A DNA stretch of 64,000 nt from Bowdeniella nasicola. Its GTDB lineage: Bacteria; Actinomycetota; Actinomycetes; Actinomycetales; Actinomycetaceae. The DNA is taken from positions 62,001 to 126,000 of the forward strand of contig JAUNVA010000001.1 in NCBI GenBank assembly GCA_030537895.1. The letters run 5' to 3'. Below, piece by piece: positions 1 to 8,496 of this stretch (its first letter is position 1; every line of letters begins with the position of its first letter). A program made the position numbers and the translations under genes. Below the pieces are notes generated by a model. The model worked only from the letters and a program-made list of their open reading frames with translations, ran no database searches and had not been told where the DNA came from.

Positions 1-430
1 GCCCGACAACCCGGTCGCCATCCCGACGAGTTCGACCGCATGCTGATCGGTGACGTGCGCACGGGGACCTTCGTGACCTTCGGGGTCGGCCTCGTGCTCG
101 CCGCAACGGCCACCCTCATCAACCAGGCGTCCGCGACGGTCGACCGGGCCCGCGAGACGGTGGCACTCACCCGCATGGGGACGCCGCGCTCCGTCTTCGG
201 GGCGGCGCGCCTACGGCAGGTCATGCTTCCGCTCGTCTCGACGCTCCTCGTGTCCTTCCCCCTCGGCTTCTTCCTGGCCATGCCGTTCCTCACCAGCGCC
301 GCGGCGAATCCCTCGGCAGGCAAGATCGCGATGCTCGCGAGCCTGGGGTCGCGGCGCTGGTGCTCTGCGCGCTGGCCGCCCTCGCGTGCCGCCCAGGCGA
401 GGGCGGGATCCCCGCGGCCCACACCCGCCA
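1..430 (+). pseudogene. FtsX-like ABC transporter permease, C-terminal fragment, frame-disrupted
   Basis: The 5' end lies outside the window. The frame starting at base 1 encodes the last domain of an FtsX/MacB-type permease. It has a membrane segment (FVTFGVGLVLAATATLI), the conserved cytoplasmic stretch with ETVALTRMGTPR, and a second membrane segment (LVSTLLVSFPLGFFLAM). Near base 343 the homology moves to the third frame, where a final hydrophobic helix VAALVLCALAALAC continues. A one- or two-base indel is therefore implied. The shifted frame meets no stop and runs through the G/C homopolymers into the next gene, so the true stop is lost. This is either a real frameshift or, more likely given the adjacent tract, a sequence error. 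Such permeases pair with an ATPase, presumably encoded upstream. Confidence 0.65.
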
Positions 431-461
431 AACCCCCAGGGCGGGGGGGGGACGCGGGGGC

Positions 462-492
462 GGGGGGGGGGGGGGCCGCCCCCCCCCCCCCC
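462..492. repeat. G14-CCG-C14 palindromic homopolymer tract
   Basis: Fourteen G residues (462-475) are followed by CCG and fourteen C residues (479-492), a perfect 14-bp inverted repeat with a 3-nt loop. Another run of eight or more G lies just upstream (443-451). Nothing similar occurs elsewhere in the window. It sits between the broken permease end and the glycosyltransferase start. A GC-only terminator stem is possible, but equal long homopolymers beside a frameshift are typical of assembly or base-calling artefacts. Confidence 0.8.
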
Positions 493-593
493 GCCTCGGT
501 GGTCGACCGGAACCGGCAGATATCGCGCCGGGCGTGCGGGAGCGGCCGCGGCGCGCGAGCGACGCTGCTGCGGGAGCGTGCGAGACTGGGGGT

Positions 594-1697
594 ATGCGCA
601 TCTGCCTCGTCTCCGACTGCTACGCCCCGCGCGTCGGCGGTATCGAGACCCAGGTGCGATCGCTTGCCCGTCACCTCGCCACCCTCGGGCACGAGGTCCT
701 CGTGGTGACCGCCACCGGGGACGGCCGCGGGGTCGGGGTGCACCGCGATATCGAGCGCGGAGTGCGCGTGTGGCGCCTCGTCGCCCCCATCCCCTTTGGT
801 GCCCCTGTCAACCCGTGGGCGGGCCGTCATCTGGCCGCGGCGATCCGCGGCGCCGATGTCGTCCACGTCCACCACGGGATGATCTCACCCTTCGCGAGCC
901 ACGGTGCGAGCCTCGCCACGCGCCTCGGCCGCCCGACCGTCATCACCTGGCACTGCCTGCTCGCGGGCGTGCGTCCGATCTATCACCGCCTCGTCCCGCT
1001 GCGCTCCTGGGCGCGCCGCGGCGCGGTGCTCAGCGCCGTGTCGGCCGTGGCCGCCCGGCAGGTGGACGACGCTCTCGGCGGGTGGGGGAGCACCCGGGTG
1101 ATCCCCAATGGTGCGGATCTCGCCCCGTGGCGCGCCGTCGCGCAGGCACGCCCCCGCACGCGCTCCCATACGGGCCTGCGGGTCGTGAGTGCCATGCGGC
1201 TCGCGAGTCGCAAGCGTCCCGAGGTGCTCGCGCGGATCGCCGCTCAGGTGCGCGAGCGGGGCGGGCCGCCGGTCACGATGGACGTGTTTGGGGCTGGTCC
1301 CCTCGGGCCGCGCCTCGCGCGCAGCCCGGGCCTGCGGGTCCGGGGGGCCGTCAGCCAGGAGCGCTTGAGGGTGGCCTACGCCGACGCTGATGTCTACCTC
1401 TCGCCCGTCATCCACGAGGCGTTCGGCCTGGCCGCGCTCGAGGCCCGGGCGGCGGGACTCGTGGTGCTCGCCCGCGCGCAGTCGGGAATCTCCGAGTTCA
1501 TCACCGACGGCGTCGACGGCATCCTGGCGGAGGATGACGACGCCCTGATCGAGACTCTCGACTGGCTGCGGCGCGCACCGGCAGAGCTGCGCCGCCTTCT
1601 CGACGGGGCGCGCGCGGCGCCCCCCTACGACTGGGCGGATGTGGGGGAGCGGGTCCTGGAGGCCTACCGGCTCGCCGGTGTGGGCGCGCGGGCCTAG
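594..1697 (+). CDS. GT4-family glycosyltransferase
   Basis: A 367-aa GT-B glycosyltransferase of the GT4 type, which transfers a sugar from an activated donor to a glycolipid or polysaccharide acceptor at the inner membrane face. The start MRICLVSDCYAPRVGGIETQ is the family's N-terminal glycine-rich acceptor loop, which fixes the start at 594 although the frame is open upstream. Other motifs are VVHVHHGMISPF, VIPNGADLAPW (start of the donor domain) and the EX7E motif in HEAFGLAALEARAAGLVV. Its stop overlaps by 4 bp the stop of the convergent IclR gene. Close relatives include the mannosyltransferases of actinobacterial lipoglycan synthesis. Substrate cannot be read from sequence. Confidence 0.85.
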   Translation: MRICLVSDCYAPRVGGIETQVRSLARHLATLGHEVLVVTATGDGRGVGVHRDIERGVRVWRLVAPIPFGAPVNPWAGRHLAAAIRGADVVHVHHGMISPFASHGASLATRLGRPTVITWHCLLAGVRPIYHRLVPLRSWARRGAVLSAVSAVAARQVDDALGGWGSTRVIPNGADLAPWRAVAQARPRTRSHTGLRVVSAMRLASRKRPEVLARIAAQVRERGGPPVTMDVFGAGPLGPRLARSPGLRVRGAVSQERLRVAYADADVYLSPVIHEAFGLAALEARAAGLVVLARAQSGISEFITDGVDGILAEDDDALIETLDWLRRAPAELRRLLDGARAAPPYDWADVGERVLEAYRLAGVGARA

Positions 1698-2413
1698 CGT
1701 TCCGTGCGCTGCATGACCTGGGAGAGCCGGTTCGCGGCGGCGACGACGGCCTGCGCGTGCAGGCGGGCGGGCTGACGGCCCATCCGCTCGATCGGGCCCG
1801 AGACCGAGACGGCCGCGATCACGCGCCCCGAGGGGCCACGGACCGGCGCCGAAACGGAGGCCACGCCCGGCTCGCGTTCGCCAACGGACTGGGAGAAGCC
1901 GCGGCGACGCACCTGGGAAAGGACGGTTGCGGTGAACGATGCCCCGTGTAGACCACGGTGGAGACGGTCCGGCTCCTCCCACGCGAGCAGCACTTGGGCA
2001 GCCGAGCCCGCAAGCATCGAGAGGGTTGCGCCCACTGGGATGGAGTCGCGCAGGCCCATCGGACGTTCCGCTGCGGCGACGCAGATGCGCACGTCGCCCT
2101 GGCGCCGGTAGAGCTGGGCCGATTCTCCGGTATGATCGCGCAGGACCTTGAGGATCGGAGTGGCGGCCGCTAATAGGCGGTCCTCGCCGGCTGAGGAGGC
2201 GAGCTCTCCGAGCCGCGGCCCCAGCACGAATCGGCCCTGCATGTCGCGCGCGACGAGCCTGTGATACTCCAGAGCGACGGCGAGACGATGGGCGGTCGGC
2301 CGTGCGAGGCCCGTCGACGCCACCAGCTGGGCGAGCGTCGCCGGACCGGATTCCAGAGCCCCCAAGACCAGCGCTGCCTTGTCAAGAACTCCAACACCAC
2401 TCGAGTTGTCCAT
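1694..2413 (-). CDS. IclR-family regulator of leucine genes (LtbR/NdgR type)
   Basis: A 239-aa IclR-type regulator. The N-terminal winged helix-turn-helix (about residues 8-65) includes [22 protein letters not shown]. The C-terminal effector domain carries the usual [21 protein letters not shown] and [13 protein letters not shown] segments. It is divergent from leuCD with 71 bp between start codons. This is the arrangement of LtbR in corynebacteria and NdgR in streptomycetes, which control leuCD. The length is normal for the family. Assignment to leucine control rests on synteny and family, not on any residue. The intergenic region holds three short inverted repeats that could be its operators. 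Confidence 0.85.
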   Translation of the reverse strand: MDNSSGVGVLDKAALVLGALESGPATLAQLVASTGLARPTAHRLAVALEYHRLVARDMQGRFVLGPRLGELASSAGEDRLLAAATPILKVLRDHTGESAQLYRRQGDVRICVAAAERPMGLRDSIPVGATLSMLAGSAAQVLLAWEEPDRLHRGLHGASFTATVLSQVRRRGFSQSVGEREPGVASVSAPVRGPSGRVIAAVSVSGPIERMGRQPARLHAQAVVAAANRLSQVMQRTER

Positions 2414-2428
2414 TGCCTAATACTCTCA

Positions 2429-2478
2429 TCTCAAAGCGTGAGACGCAAATGCGTCAGTCTGAACTGCCCGGAACAGTT
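2429..2478. promoter_or_regulatory. Inverted-repeat cluster between iclR-type gene and leuC
   Basis: Three short inverted repeats occupy the divergent spacer. They are TCTCA-N5-TGAGA (2429-2443), GACGCA-AA-TGCGTC (2442-2455, sharing two bases with the first) and AACTG-N7-CAGTT (2462-2478). Their position between divergent starts suits operators for the IclR-type regulator. Which one is bound is not deducible, and I see no strong sigma-70-like promoter for leuC here. Confidence 0.45.
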
Positions 2479-2484
2479 ACCTTC

Positions 2485-3894
2485 ATGCTAAGTACTTTGG
2501 CAGAAAAGGTGTGGCGAGATCACGTCGTTCGACGCGGAGGCGAGGGTGCCCCTGATCTCCTGTACATCGACCTGCATCTCGTGCACGAAGTCACCAGTCC
2601 CCAGGCTTTTGACGGGCTACGTCAGGCGGGCCGCCCAGTGCGCCGTCCCGACCTCACGATCGCGACCGAGGACCACAACACGCCGACGGACGACATCCTG
2701 GCACCGATTGCTGACCCGATCTCGCGAACCCAAATCGAGACGCTGCGGGCGAATTGTGCGGAATTCGGGGTGCGCCTGCACCCGCTTGGAGATGCCGAGC
2801 AGGGCATCGTCCACGTCGTCGGACCGCAGCTCGGCCTCACCCAGCCGGGAATGACCGTCGTGTGCGGCGACTCGCACACCTCGACGCACGGCGCCTTTGG
2901 GGCCCTCGCCCTTGGGATCGGCACCTCTGAGGTCGAACACGTGCTCGCGACGCAGACCCTGCCGCTCGCGCCCTTCAAGACCATGGCGATCACGATCGAT
3001 GGGACCCTGCCCAAGGGAACCAGCGCGAAAGACATCATCCTCGCGGTGATCGCGACCATCGGTACGGGAGGCGGCCAAGGATACGTGCTCGAGTATCGCG
3101 GCTCGGCCATCGAGAAACTCTCGATGGAAGAGCGCATGACGATCTGCAACATGTCCATCGAGGCTGGCGCCCGCGCCGGCATGATCGCCCCCGACGAGAC
3201 GACTTTCGCCTACCTCAAGGGCCGTCCGCACGCGCCGACGGGCGAGGACTGGGATCGTGCGGTCGAATACTGGCGTACCCTGCGCACCGACCCGGGGGCC
3301 ACCTTTGACCGCGAGGTCGTTTTGCAGGCCGAAGATCTCGAGCCCTTCGTCACCTGGGGGACGAACCCGGGCCAAGGGGCGCCCCTCACTGGACGAGTCC
3401 CCGATCCCGCCGAGATGAGTGATCCCGGCGAGCGGCAGGCCGCCGAACGTGCCATCGACTACATGGCGCTCAGGCCCGGCATGCCCCTGAAGGACATTGC
3501 GGTCGACACCGTCTTTATCGGCTCGTGCACAAACGGGAGAATCGAAGACCTGCGGGCCGCCGCCAAGATTATGCAGGGGCGGACAAAGCACCCCGATGTG
3601 CGTGTGCTCATCGTGCCGGGCTCGGCGCGCGTGCGCGCCAAGGCTGAGGCCGAGGGCCTGGACCGGATCTTTACTGACTTCGGCGCGGAGTTCCGCTTCG
3701 CCGGATGCTCGATGTGCCTGGGCATGAACCCCGACCAGCTCGGGGTGGGGGAGCGCGCCGCGTCGACGTCGAATCGTAACTTCGAGGGACGCCAAGGTAA
3801 GGGCAGCCGCACCCATCTTGTGTCGCCGCAGGTCGCGGCTGCCACCGCGGTGCGCGGTACCCTGTCGACCGTCTCGGATTTGGGGGAGAAGTGA
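2485..3894 (+). CDS. leuC: 3-isopropylmalate dehydratase large subunit
   Basis: A 469-aa aconitase-superfamily subunit that, with LeuD, isomerises 2-isopropylmalate to 3-isopropylmalate in leucine synthesis. The start [15 protein letters not shown] matches the family's N-terminus; an in-frame ATG at 2449 is less likely. Diagnostic segments are [45 protein letters not shown] and [13 protein letters not shown]. The cysteines of CTN and CSMC are those that ligate the [4Fe-4S] cluster in this family. The length is normal. It overlaps leuD through TGATG, so the two are translationally coupled and probably controlled by the divergent IclR-type protein. Confidence 0.97.
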   Translation: MLSTLAEKVWRDHVVRRGGEGAPDLLYIDLHLVHEVTSPQAFDGLRQAGRPVRRPDLTIATEDHNTPTDDILAPIADPISRTQIETLRANCAEFGVRLHPLGDAEQGIVHVVGPQLGLTQPGMTVVCGDSHTSTHGAFGALALGIGTSEVEHVLATQTLPLAPFKTMAITIDGTLPKGTSAKDIILAVIATIGTGGGQGYVLEYRGSAIEKLSMEERMTICNMSIEAGARAGMIAPDETTFAYLKGRPHAPTGEDWDRAVEYWRTLRTDPGATFDREVVLQAEDLEPFVTWGTNPGQGAPLTGRVPDPAEMSDPGERQAAERAIDYMALRPGMPLKDIAVDTVFIGSCTNGRIEDLRAAAKIMQGRTKHPDVRVLIVPGSARVRAKAEAEGLDRIFTDFGAEFRFAGCSMCLGMNPDQLGVGERAASTSNRNFEGRQGKGSRTHLVSPQVAAATAVRGTLSTVSDLGEK

Positions 3895-4493
3895 TGGAGG
3901 CGATCACCACGCACACCGGGATCGGGGTGCCGCTGCGTCGTTCAAACGTCGATACGGACCAGATCATCCCGGCCGTCTACCTGAAGCGCGTCACGAAGAC
4001 GGGGTTCGAAGACGCCCTGTTTGCCGCATGGCGGCGCGATCCCGAGTTTGTGCTGAACCGTGAGCCCTATAGCCGCGGCTCCGTGCTTGTCGCCGGGCCG
4101 GACTTTGGGACGGGCTCCTCTCGCGAGCACGCCGTGTGGGCGCTGCGCGACTATGGCTTCGCGGCCGTGCTCAGCCCGAAGTTTGCGGATATCTTCCGCG
4201 GCAACGCCGGCAAACAGGGCCTCGTGGCCGGCCAGATCTCAGAGGAGGACTGCGCGGCAATCCAGGACGCCTTGGAGGCTGAGCCGGGTCTCGAAGTGAC
4301 GGTCGACCTGGTGGAACGAACCGTGCGCTACGGGGAGCAGACCTGCCCCTTCCAGATTGACGACTACACGCGCTGGCGCCTCATGGAGGGCCTGGACGAC
4401 ATCGCGCTCACGCTGCGTCACGAGGACGACATCACCGCCTACGAGGCGGCCCGACCCTCATTTAAGCCCACAACCTTGCCAGTACGGAGCTGA
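3894..4493 (+). CDS. leuD: 3-isopropylmalate dehydratase small subunit
   Basis: A 199-aa swivel-domain subunit. Family signatures are [24 protein letters not shown] and [22 protein letters not shown], the latter being the substrate-binding loop. The ATG at 3894 shares its A with the leuC stop; a GTG at 3891 would add one residue. It forms the LeuCD heterodimer with the upstream product. A 202-bp spacer to murA follows, so leuCD is probably a two-gene unit. Confidence 0.97.
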   Translation: MEAITTHTGIGVPLRRSNVDTDQIIPAVYLKRVTKTGFEDALFAAWRRDPEFVLNREPYSRGSVLVAGPDFGTGSSREHAVWALRDYGFAAVLSPKFADIFRGNAGKQGLVAGQISEEDCAAIQDALEAEPGLEVTVDLVERTVRYGEQTCPFQIDDYTRWRLMEGLDDIALTLRHEDDITAYEAARPSFKPTTLPVRS

Positions 4494-4695
4494 CGGCCCC
4501 CGCGCTCTCCAGCACCGTGCGGCTTGCACACGCAGACACTCCAATCAGGGCCTGGGCGGGGACCGCCGCGCCGCAGCCCTGGTCGACAGCGCGCCGAGCC
4601 CTCTCGGTGGGCATAATAGGGGGAGTGCGTCCCCGAGCGGGACCTTCAGGCAGCCTTCCTACGTGAGCCCCGGCTGCCGGGCGGTGAGGTTGCAG

Positions 4696-6021
4696 ATGAA
4701 CTCGGTCTTGCGAGTGAACGGCGGACGTCCCCTCGTGGGCGAAATCGCGGTTCGGGGAGCGAAGAACTTCGTCTCCAAAGCGATGGTCGCCTCCGTCCTG
4801 GGATCCAGCCCGTCACTGCTGCGCAATGTGCCGCAGGTTCGCGACGTCGAAGTGGTCTCTGGGCTTTTGTCCATCCACGGTGTCGCCGTCGACTATGACC
4901 GCGACGCGGGGACCCTGCGCATGGACCCGAGCGCCGTGGATACCGCCCGCCTTGCCGACATTGACGCGCATGCCGGCTCTTCGCGTATCCCGATCCTCTT
5001 TTGCGGGCCGCTCCTGCACCGGCTGGGCGAGGCCTTCATCCCCGACCTTGGCGGCTGCCAGATCGGGGACCGTCCCATCAACTATCACCTCGACATCTTG
5101 CGTGAGTTCGGCGCGAAGGTCGAGAAATTTACCGATACTGGCATCCACATCACCGCTCCCAACGGACTGCATGGCATGAAGTATCGCCTGAGCTACCCGT
5201 CAGTGGGCGCCACCGAACAGCTGCTGTTGACGGCCGTGCGTGCCGAGGGAAAGACGGAACTGTCGAACGCGGCAATCGAGCCGGAGATCATGGACCTCAT
5301 CGCGGTCCTCCAAAAGATGGGTGCTCTGATTTCGGTCGATACCGACCGGGTGATCCGCATCGAAGGTGTGGATGAGCTCGTCGGGTTCACGCACACGTCC
5401 CTGTGTGACCGTATCGAGGTAGCGTCCTGGGGTGCGGCTGCGCTCGCGACCGGCGGTGACGTCACCGTGCGGGGCGCCTCTCAGCCGGAGATGATGACCT
5501 TCCTCAACACGTTCCGCAAAGTCGGCGGAGCATTCGATATCAGCGACGACGCGATCCGGTTTTATCACCCGGGAGGCGCCCTCAACTCGATCGTCCTGGA
5601 GACCGACGTCCACCCCGGCTTCATGACCGACTGGCAGCAGCCCCTCGTCGTCGCCCTCACTCAAGCCAACGGTCTGTCCATTGTGCACGAGACGGTCTAC
5701 GAAAACCGGCTCGGCTTCACTGATGCGCTGCGCGCCATGGGCGCTCAGATTCAGGTCTACCGCGAGTGCCTCGGCGGCCTCCCATGTCGCTTTGGGCAGC
5801 GCAACTTCTTCCACTCTGCCGTGATCTCGGGGCCTACGGCCCTGCACGCGCGGGATATCACCGTCCCAGACCTGCGCGGCGGCTTCTCCCATCTCATCGC
5901 TGCGCTCGCAGCCGATGGAGTCTCGAACGTGCGGGGTATCTCGCTCATTAACCGTGGCTATGAGAATTTCGTCGGTAAGCTCCACGCACTTGGCGCGGAC
6001 GTGGAAATGAGGACCACATGA
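4696..6021 (+). CDS. murA: UDP-N-acetylglucosamine 1-carboxyvinyltransferase
   Basis: A 441-aa EPSP-synthase-fold enzyme that adds enolpyruvate from PEP to UDP-GlcNAc, the first committed step of peptidoglycan synthesis. The start at 4696 gives MNSVLRVNGGRPLVGEIAVRG as N-terminus; the frame is open further upstream but the homology begins here. The catalytic loop GGCQIGDRPINYHL keeps the Cys that is alkylated by fosfomycin in most bacteria, unlike the Asp form of mycobacteria. RGGFSHLIAALAADG near the C-terminus is also conserved. It is followed by plsC with an ATGA overlap, starting a murA-plsC-gpsA run. Confidence 0.95.
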   Translation: MNSVLRVNGGRPLVGEIAVRGAKNFVSKAMVASVLGSSPSLLRNVPQVRDVEVVSGLLSIHGVAVDYDRDAGTLRMDPSAVDTARLADIDAHAGSSRIPILFCGPLLHRLGEAFIPDLGGCQIGDRPINYHLDILREFGAKVEKFTDTGIHITAPNGLHGMKYRLSYPSVGATEQLLLTAVRAEGKTELSNAAIEPEIMDLIAVLQKMGALISVDTDRVIRIEGVDELVGFTHTSLCDRIEVASWGAAALATGGDVTVRGASQPEMMTFLNTFRKVGGAFDISDDAIRFYHPGGALNSIVLETDVHPGFMTDWQQPLVVALTQANGLSIVHETVYENRLGFTDALRAMGAQIQVYRECLGGLPCRFGQRNFFHSAVISGPTALHARDITVPDLRGGFSHLIAALAADGVSNVRGISLINRGYENFVGKLHALGADVEMRTT

Positions 6022-6794
6022 GCGACACTCCCGGCCCGGACCAGCGGAGGCGATCGCGGACGTATTCCACGATCGTGAACATCTTGCACCCGCTGCTCGA
6101 GTTTTATACTGAGCCGCGCTGGTCGGGCAGCGAGAACCTACCCGAAGGGGGGTTTGTCGCGGTCTCGAATCACGTCACGAATATCGACGCCCTCACCTTC
6201 GGGCACTTCCTTGTCGATCACGGGGTACCCGTGAAATTTCTCGCGAAGTCCGAACTGTTCGAGACTCCGCTCGTGGGCCGTATGCTCGCGGCCGCCGATC
6301 AGATCCGGGTCGAGCGTGGTACCCATGACGCCGCGAAAGCGCTCGAAGAAGCGAAGGCCGCACTCCTGCGTGGCGAATGCGTCGGCATCTTCCCCGAGGG
6401 CACGCTCACCCGAGATCCGGACATGTGGCCGATGAAGGGCAAAACCGGAGCGGCACGCCTCGCCCTCGAGACGGGCGTGCCCGTCATCCCGATCCCACAG
6501 TGGGGTACCCAAGAGGCGATTGGGCGCTACTCAGTGCGCCCCAAGTTTCGCCGGAATGTGCCGGTGAAGGTGAAGGCTCTGCCGCCCGTTGACCTGAGCG
6601 ATTTACGCGAGCAGCCCGCCACGGCCGAAACGGTTCGTGAGGCCACCCGCCGCATCATGGCGGACCTCACCGCTGGGGTGGCCCAGTTGCGCGGCCAGAC
6701 GCCGCCGGAGCGGGTCTATGACGTGGCCGTCGATGGGGATCCGCGCCCACTCAAGCGTAAGCGGAAGCGTCACCGCGGGGCGGGACGGCGATGA
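6018..6794 (+). CDS. plsC: 1-acyl-sn-glycerol-3-phosphate acyltransferase
   Basis: A 258-aa membrane-associated acyltransferase that converts lysophosphatidic acid to phosphatidic acid. The HX4D catalytic motif is in VSNHVTNIDALTFG. The glycerol-phosphate-binding motif FPEGTLTRDPDMWPMKGKTG and the VPVIPIPQWG segment are in the correct order. The C-terminal tail is basic (KRKRKRHRGAGRR) and may contact the membrane. It starts inside the murA stop (ATGA) and its own stop overlaps the gpsA start in the same way. The next gene makes glycerol-3-phosphate, the backbone for this pathway. Confidence 0.93.
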   Translation: MSDTPGPDQRRRSRTYSTIVNILHPLLEFYTEPRWSGSENLPEGGFVAVSNHVTNIDALTFGHFLVDHGVPVKFLAKSELFETPLVGRMLAAADQIRVERGTHDAAKALEEAKAALLRGECVGIFPEGTLTRDPDMWPMKGKTGAARLALETGVPVIPIPQWGTQEAIGRYSVRPKFRRNVPVKVKALPPVDLSDLREQPATAETVREATRRIMADLTAGVAQLRGQTPPERVYDVAVDGDPRPLKRKRKRHRGAGRR

Positions 6795-7792
6795 GTCCCT
6801 CGATCTCGATCCTTGGCACGGGTGCCTGGGGCACGGCGTTCGCGAAGGTCCTCGCCGACGCGGGCCACTCACCCCTCATGTGGGGCCGCTCTGCCTCGAC
6901 CGTGCGCGATATCACCGAGAACCACCACAACTCTGCTCGCCTACCGGGCTTCCCGCTGCCGGAGACCATTCGCGCCACCACGGACCTTAAGGAGGCGGTC
7001 CAGAGCGCCGACGTCCTCGTCGTCGCTGTGCCCGCTCAGTCGGCGCGGTCCGTACTCGAGCGCGCTCCCCACCTGCGTGCGGACGCGAGCGTCGTCTCCC
7101 TCATGAAGGGGGTGGAGCTCTCCACGGATCTGCGCATGAGTGAGGTCCTTACCGATGTGCTCGGTGTCTCACAGGAGCGCCTCGTCGTTGTTTCCGGCCC
7201 GAACCTCGCGCGTGAGATCGCGGCCGAACAGCCCACCGCGACCGTTCTGGCGGGGCGCGACGACGAACGGGTGAAATCGGTCGCCCGCCTCACGATTACG
7301 GACTATTTCCGGCCCTACACCAACAGCGACGTGATCGGCGTCGAGATTGGGGGCGCGGTGAAGAACGTCGTCGCGATCGCCGTCGGAATGGCCTCTGGCG
7401 CCGGCTTCGGCGACAACACGAAGGCGACGCTCATTACGCGGGGCCTGGCAGAGATCACGCGGCTCGCGACGGCACTGGGCGCAGAATCCGCGACGATGGC
7501 GGGACTCGCCGGCATGGGCGACCTCGTCGCGACGTGTGCCTCCCCACTGTCGCGAAATCACTCCTTCGGTGCGAGTCTCGGGCGCGGCCTCGGTGTCGAC
7601 GACGCGATTGCGGCGGCTGGCGGAACGGTCGAGGGCGCGAAAACCTGTCGCTCCGTCCTGGAACTCGCGCGCGCCCACGACGTGGATATGCCGCTCACCG
7701 AAGCGGTCGTGGCGGTCCTGCGAGATGGCCTCAATTTGGAGGATATGACGCGTCTGCTGCTGTCGCGTCCGCACAAGGATGAGCGCGCCTAA
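6791..7792 (+). CDS. gpsA: NAD(P)H-dependent glycerol-3-phosphate dehydrogenase
   Basis: A 333-aa cytosolic dehydrogenase that reduces dihydroxyacetone phosphate to sn-glycerol 3-phosphate for phospholipids. The N-terminal Rossmann motif is ILGTGAWGTAFAKVLADAGH. The C-terminal domain has EIGGAVKNVVAIAVGMASG with the catalytic Lys, followed by GLAGMGDLVATC and SRNHSFG. The length is standard. It is translationally coupled to plsC by ATGA and ends at the strong stem-loop at 7801-7830. Confidence 0.96.
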   Translation: MSPSISILGTGAWGTAFAKVLADAGHSPLMWGRSASTVRDITENHHNSARLPGFPLPETIRATTDLKEAVQSADVLVVAVPAQSARSVLERAPHLRADASVVSLMKGVELSTDLRMSEVLTDVLGVSQERLVVVSGPNLAREIAAEQPTATVLAGRDDERVKSVARLTITDYFRPYTNSDVIGVEIGGAVKNVVAIAVGMASGAGFGDNTKATLITRGLAEITRLATALGAESATMAGLAGMGDLVATCASPLSRNHSFGASLGRGLGVDDAIAAAGGTVEGAKTCRSVLELARAHDVDMPLTEAVVAVLRDGLNLEDMTRLLLSRPHKDERA

Positions 7793-7800
7793 AGACGCCA

Positions 7801-7830
7801 CGCGGCGCACCCCTATAAGGGCGCGCCGCG
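7801..7830. terminator. Bidirectional stem-loop between convergent gpsA and lipoprotein gene
   Basis: CGCGGCGC (7801-7808) pairs with GCGCCGCG (7823-7830), and an inner CCCT/AGGG stem closes an ATA loop. There is no T-run, as is common in high-GC actinobacteria. It lies between two convergent stops and can serve both strands. Confidence 0.7.
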
Positions 7831-7855
7831 CGATCACCGGCTGGGGGCCGGGTGG

Positions 7856-8419
7856 TTAATCGTTTGCGAGCCAGAGCACCTGGGAGGCCCCACAGCGTTC
7901 GGCGGTGTCGGCCGGAATCTTGTCGCCGGCATCCGTCACGGAGCCCGACAGATCAACGATCGCACCGAAGTGGTGTGTGGCGCCCCCGATCGTCACCTGG
8001 CCGTTGCGCTCAATCGTGGAACCGCTGGGCGCGACGATGGGGAGCGGTTTGCCTCCCTTGGGAATCTCGACGAAGCCGATGCATCCGCCCTGAGACACCA
8101 CGATCTTGCCGTGTTTGGTGGAGGGGTCACTCGCGCCGCTCGTGCTTGTCAGCAGGAGCTTGCCCTGCTGGGAGACGACCTCGATGCCCGAGGAGCCGGC
8201 CTCGTTTGCCTCGCTCGTCTCGGATGCTTCGGGGCTCTCGGATTCCGAGGTGTCCTCGGTTTCCTCTTCGGTGGGCTCGGCGCTCGGCGTCGGGCTCTCG
8301 GAGGCGGACTCCGTGGCCGTGGGGGTCTCGGTGGCCTCCTCTTCGGGGGAGACGGAACCGGTGCACGCGGACAGGGCGAGAACGCCCGCGGCGAGAACTG
8401 CAGTAATGGATCGACGCAT
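7856..8419 (-). CDS. Secreted lipoprotein of unknown function with acidic Ser/Glu/Thr linker
   Basis: A 187-aa protein starting MRRSITAVLAAGVLALSAC, a lipoprotein signal peptide with lipobox LSAC. The start is chosen because GAGGAAAGGG lies just upstream and the signal begins there; an in-frame upstream Met would disrupt it. About 60 low-complexity residues rich in E, S, T and P follow and probably form a wall-spanning linker. A globular domain of about 110 residues has two Cys (GGCIGF and AERCGAS). I do not recognise the domain. The expected location is the outer face of the membrane. It stands alone between convergent gpsA and divergent ddl. Confidence 0.75.
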   Translation of the reverse strand: MRRSITAVLAAGVLALSACTGSVSPEEEATETPTATESASESPTPSAEPTEEETEDTSESESPEASETSEANEAGSSGIEVVSQQGKLLLTSTSGASDPSTKHGKIVVSQGGCIGFVEIPKGGKPLPIVAPSGSTIERNGQVTIGGATHHFGAIVDLSGSVTDAGDKIPADTAERCGASQVLWLAND

Positions 8420-8496
8420 GTGAACCCTTTCCTCACTCGGCAATGCACTTTACCTTAAACCCGCGCCAAAGATGCCGCGAGAGGAAACCCCGGCAT

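Noticed and set aside
4494..4695. Riboswitch or small gene between leuD and murA
   Set aside because: CATAAT at 4612-4617 could be a -10, but no -35, conserved aptamer pairing or supported open frame was found.
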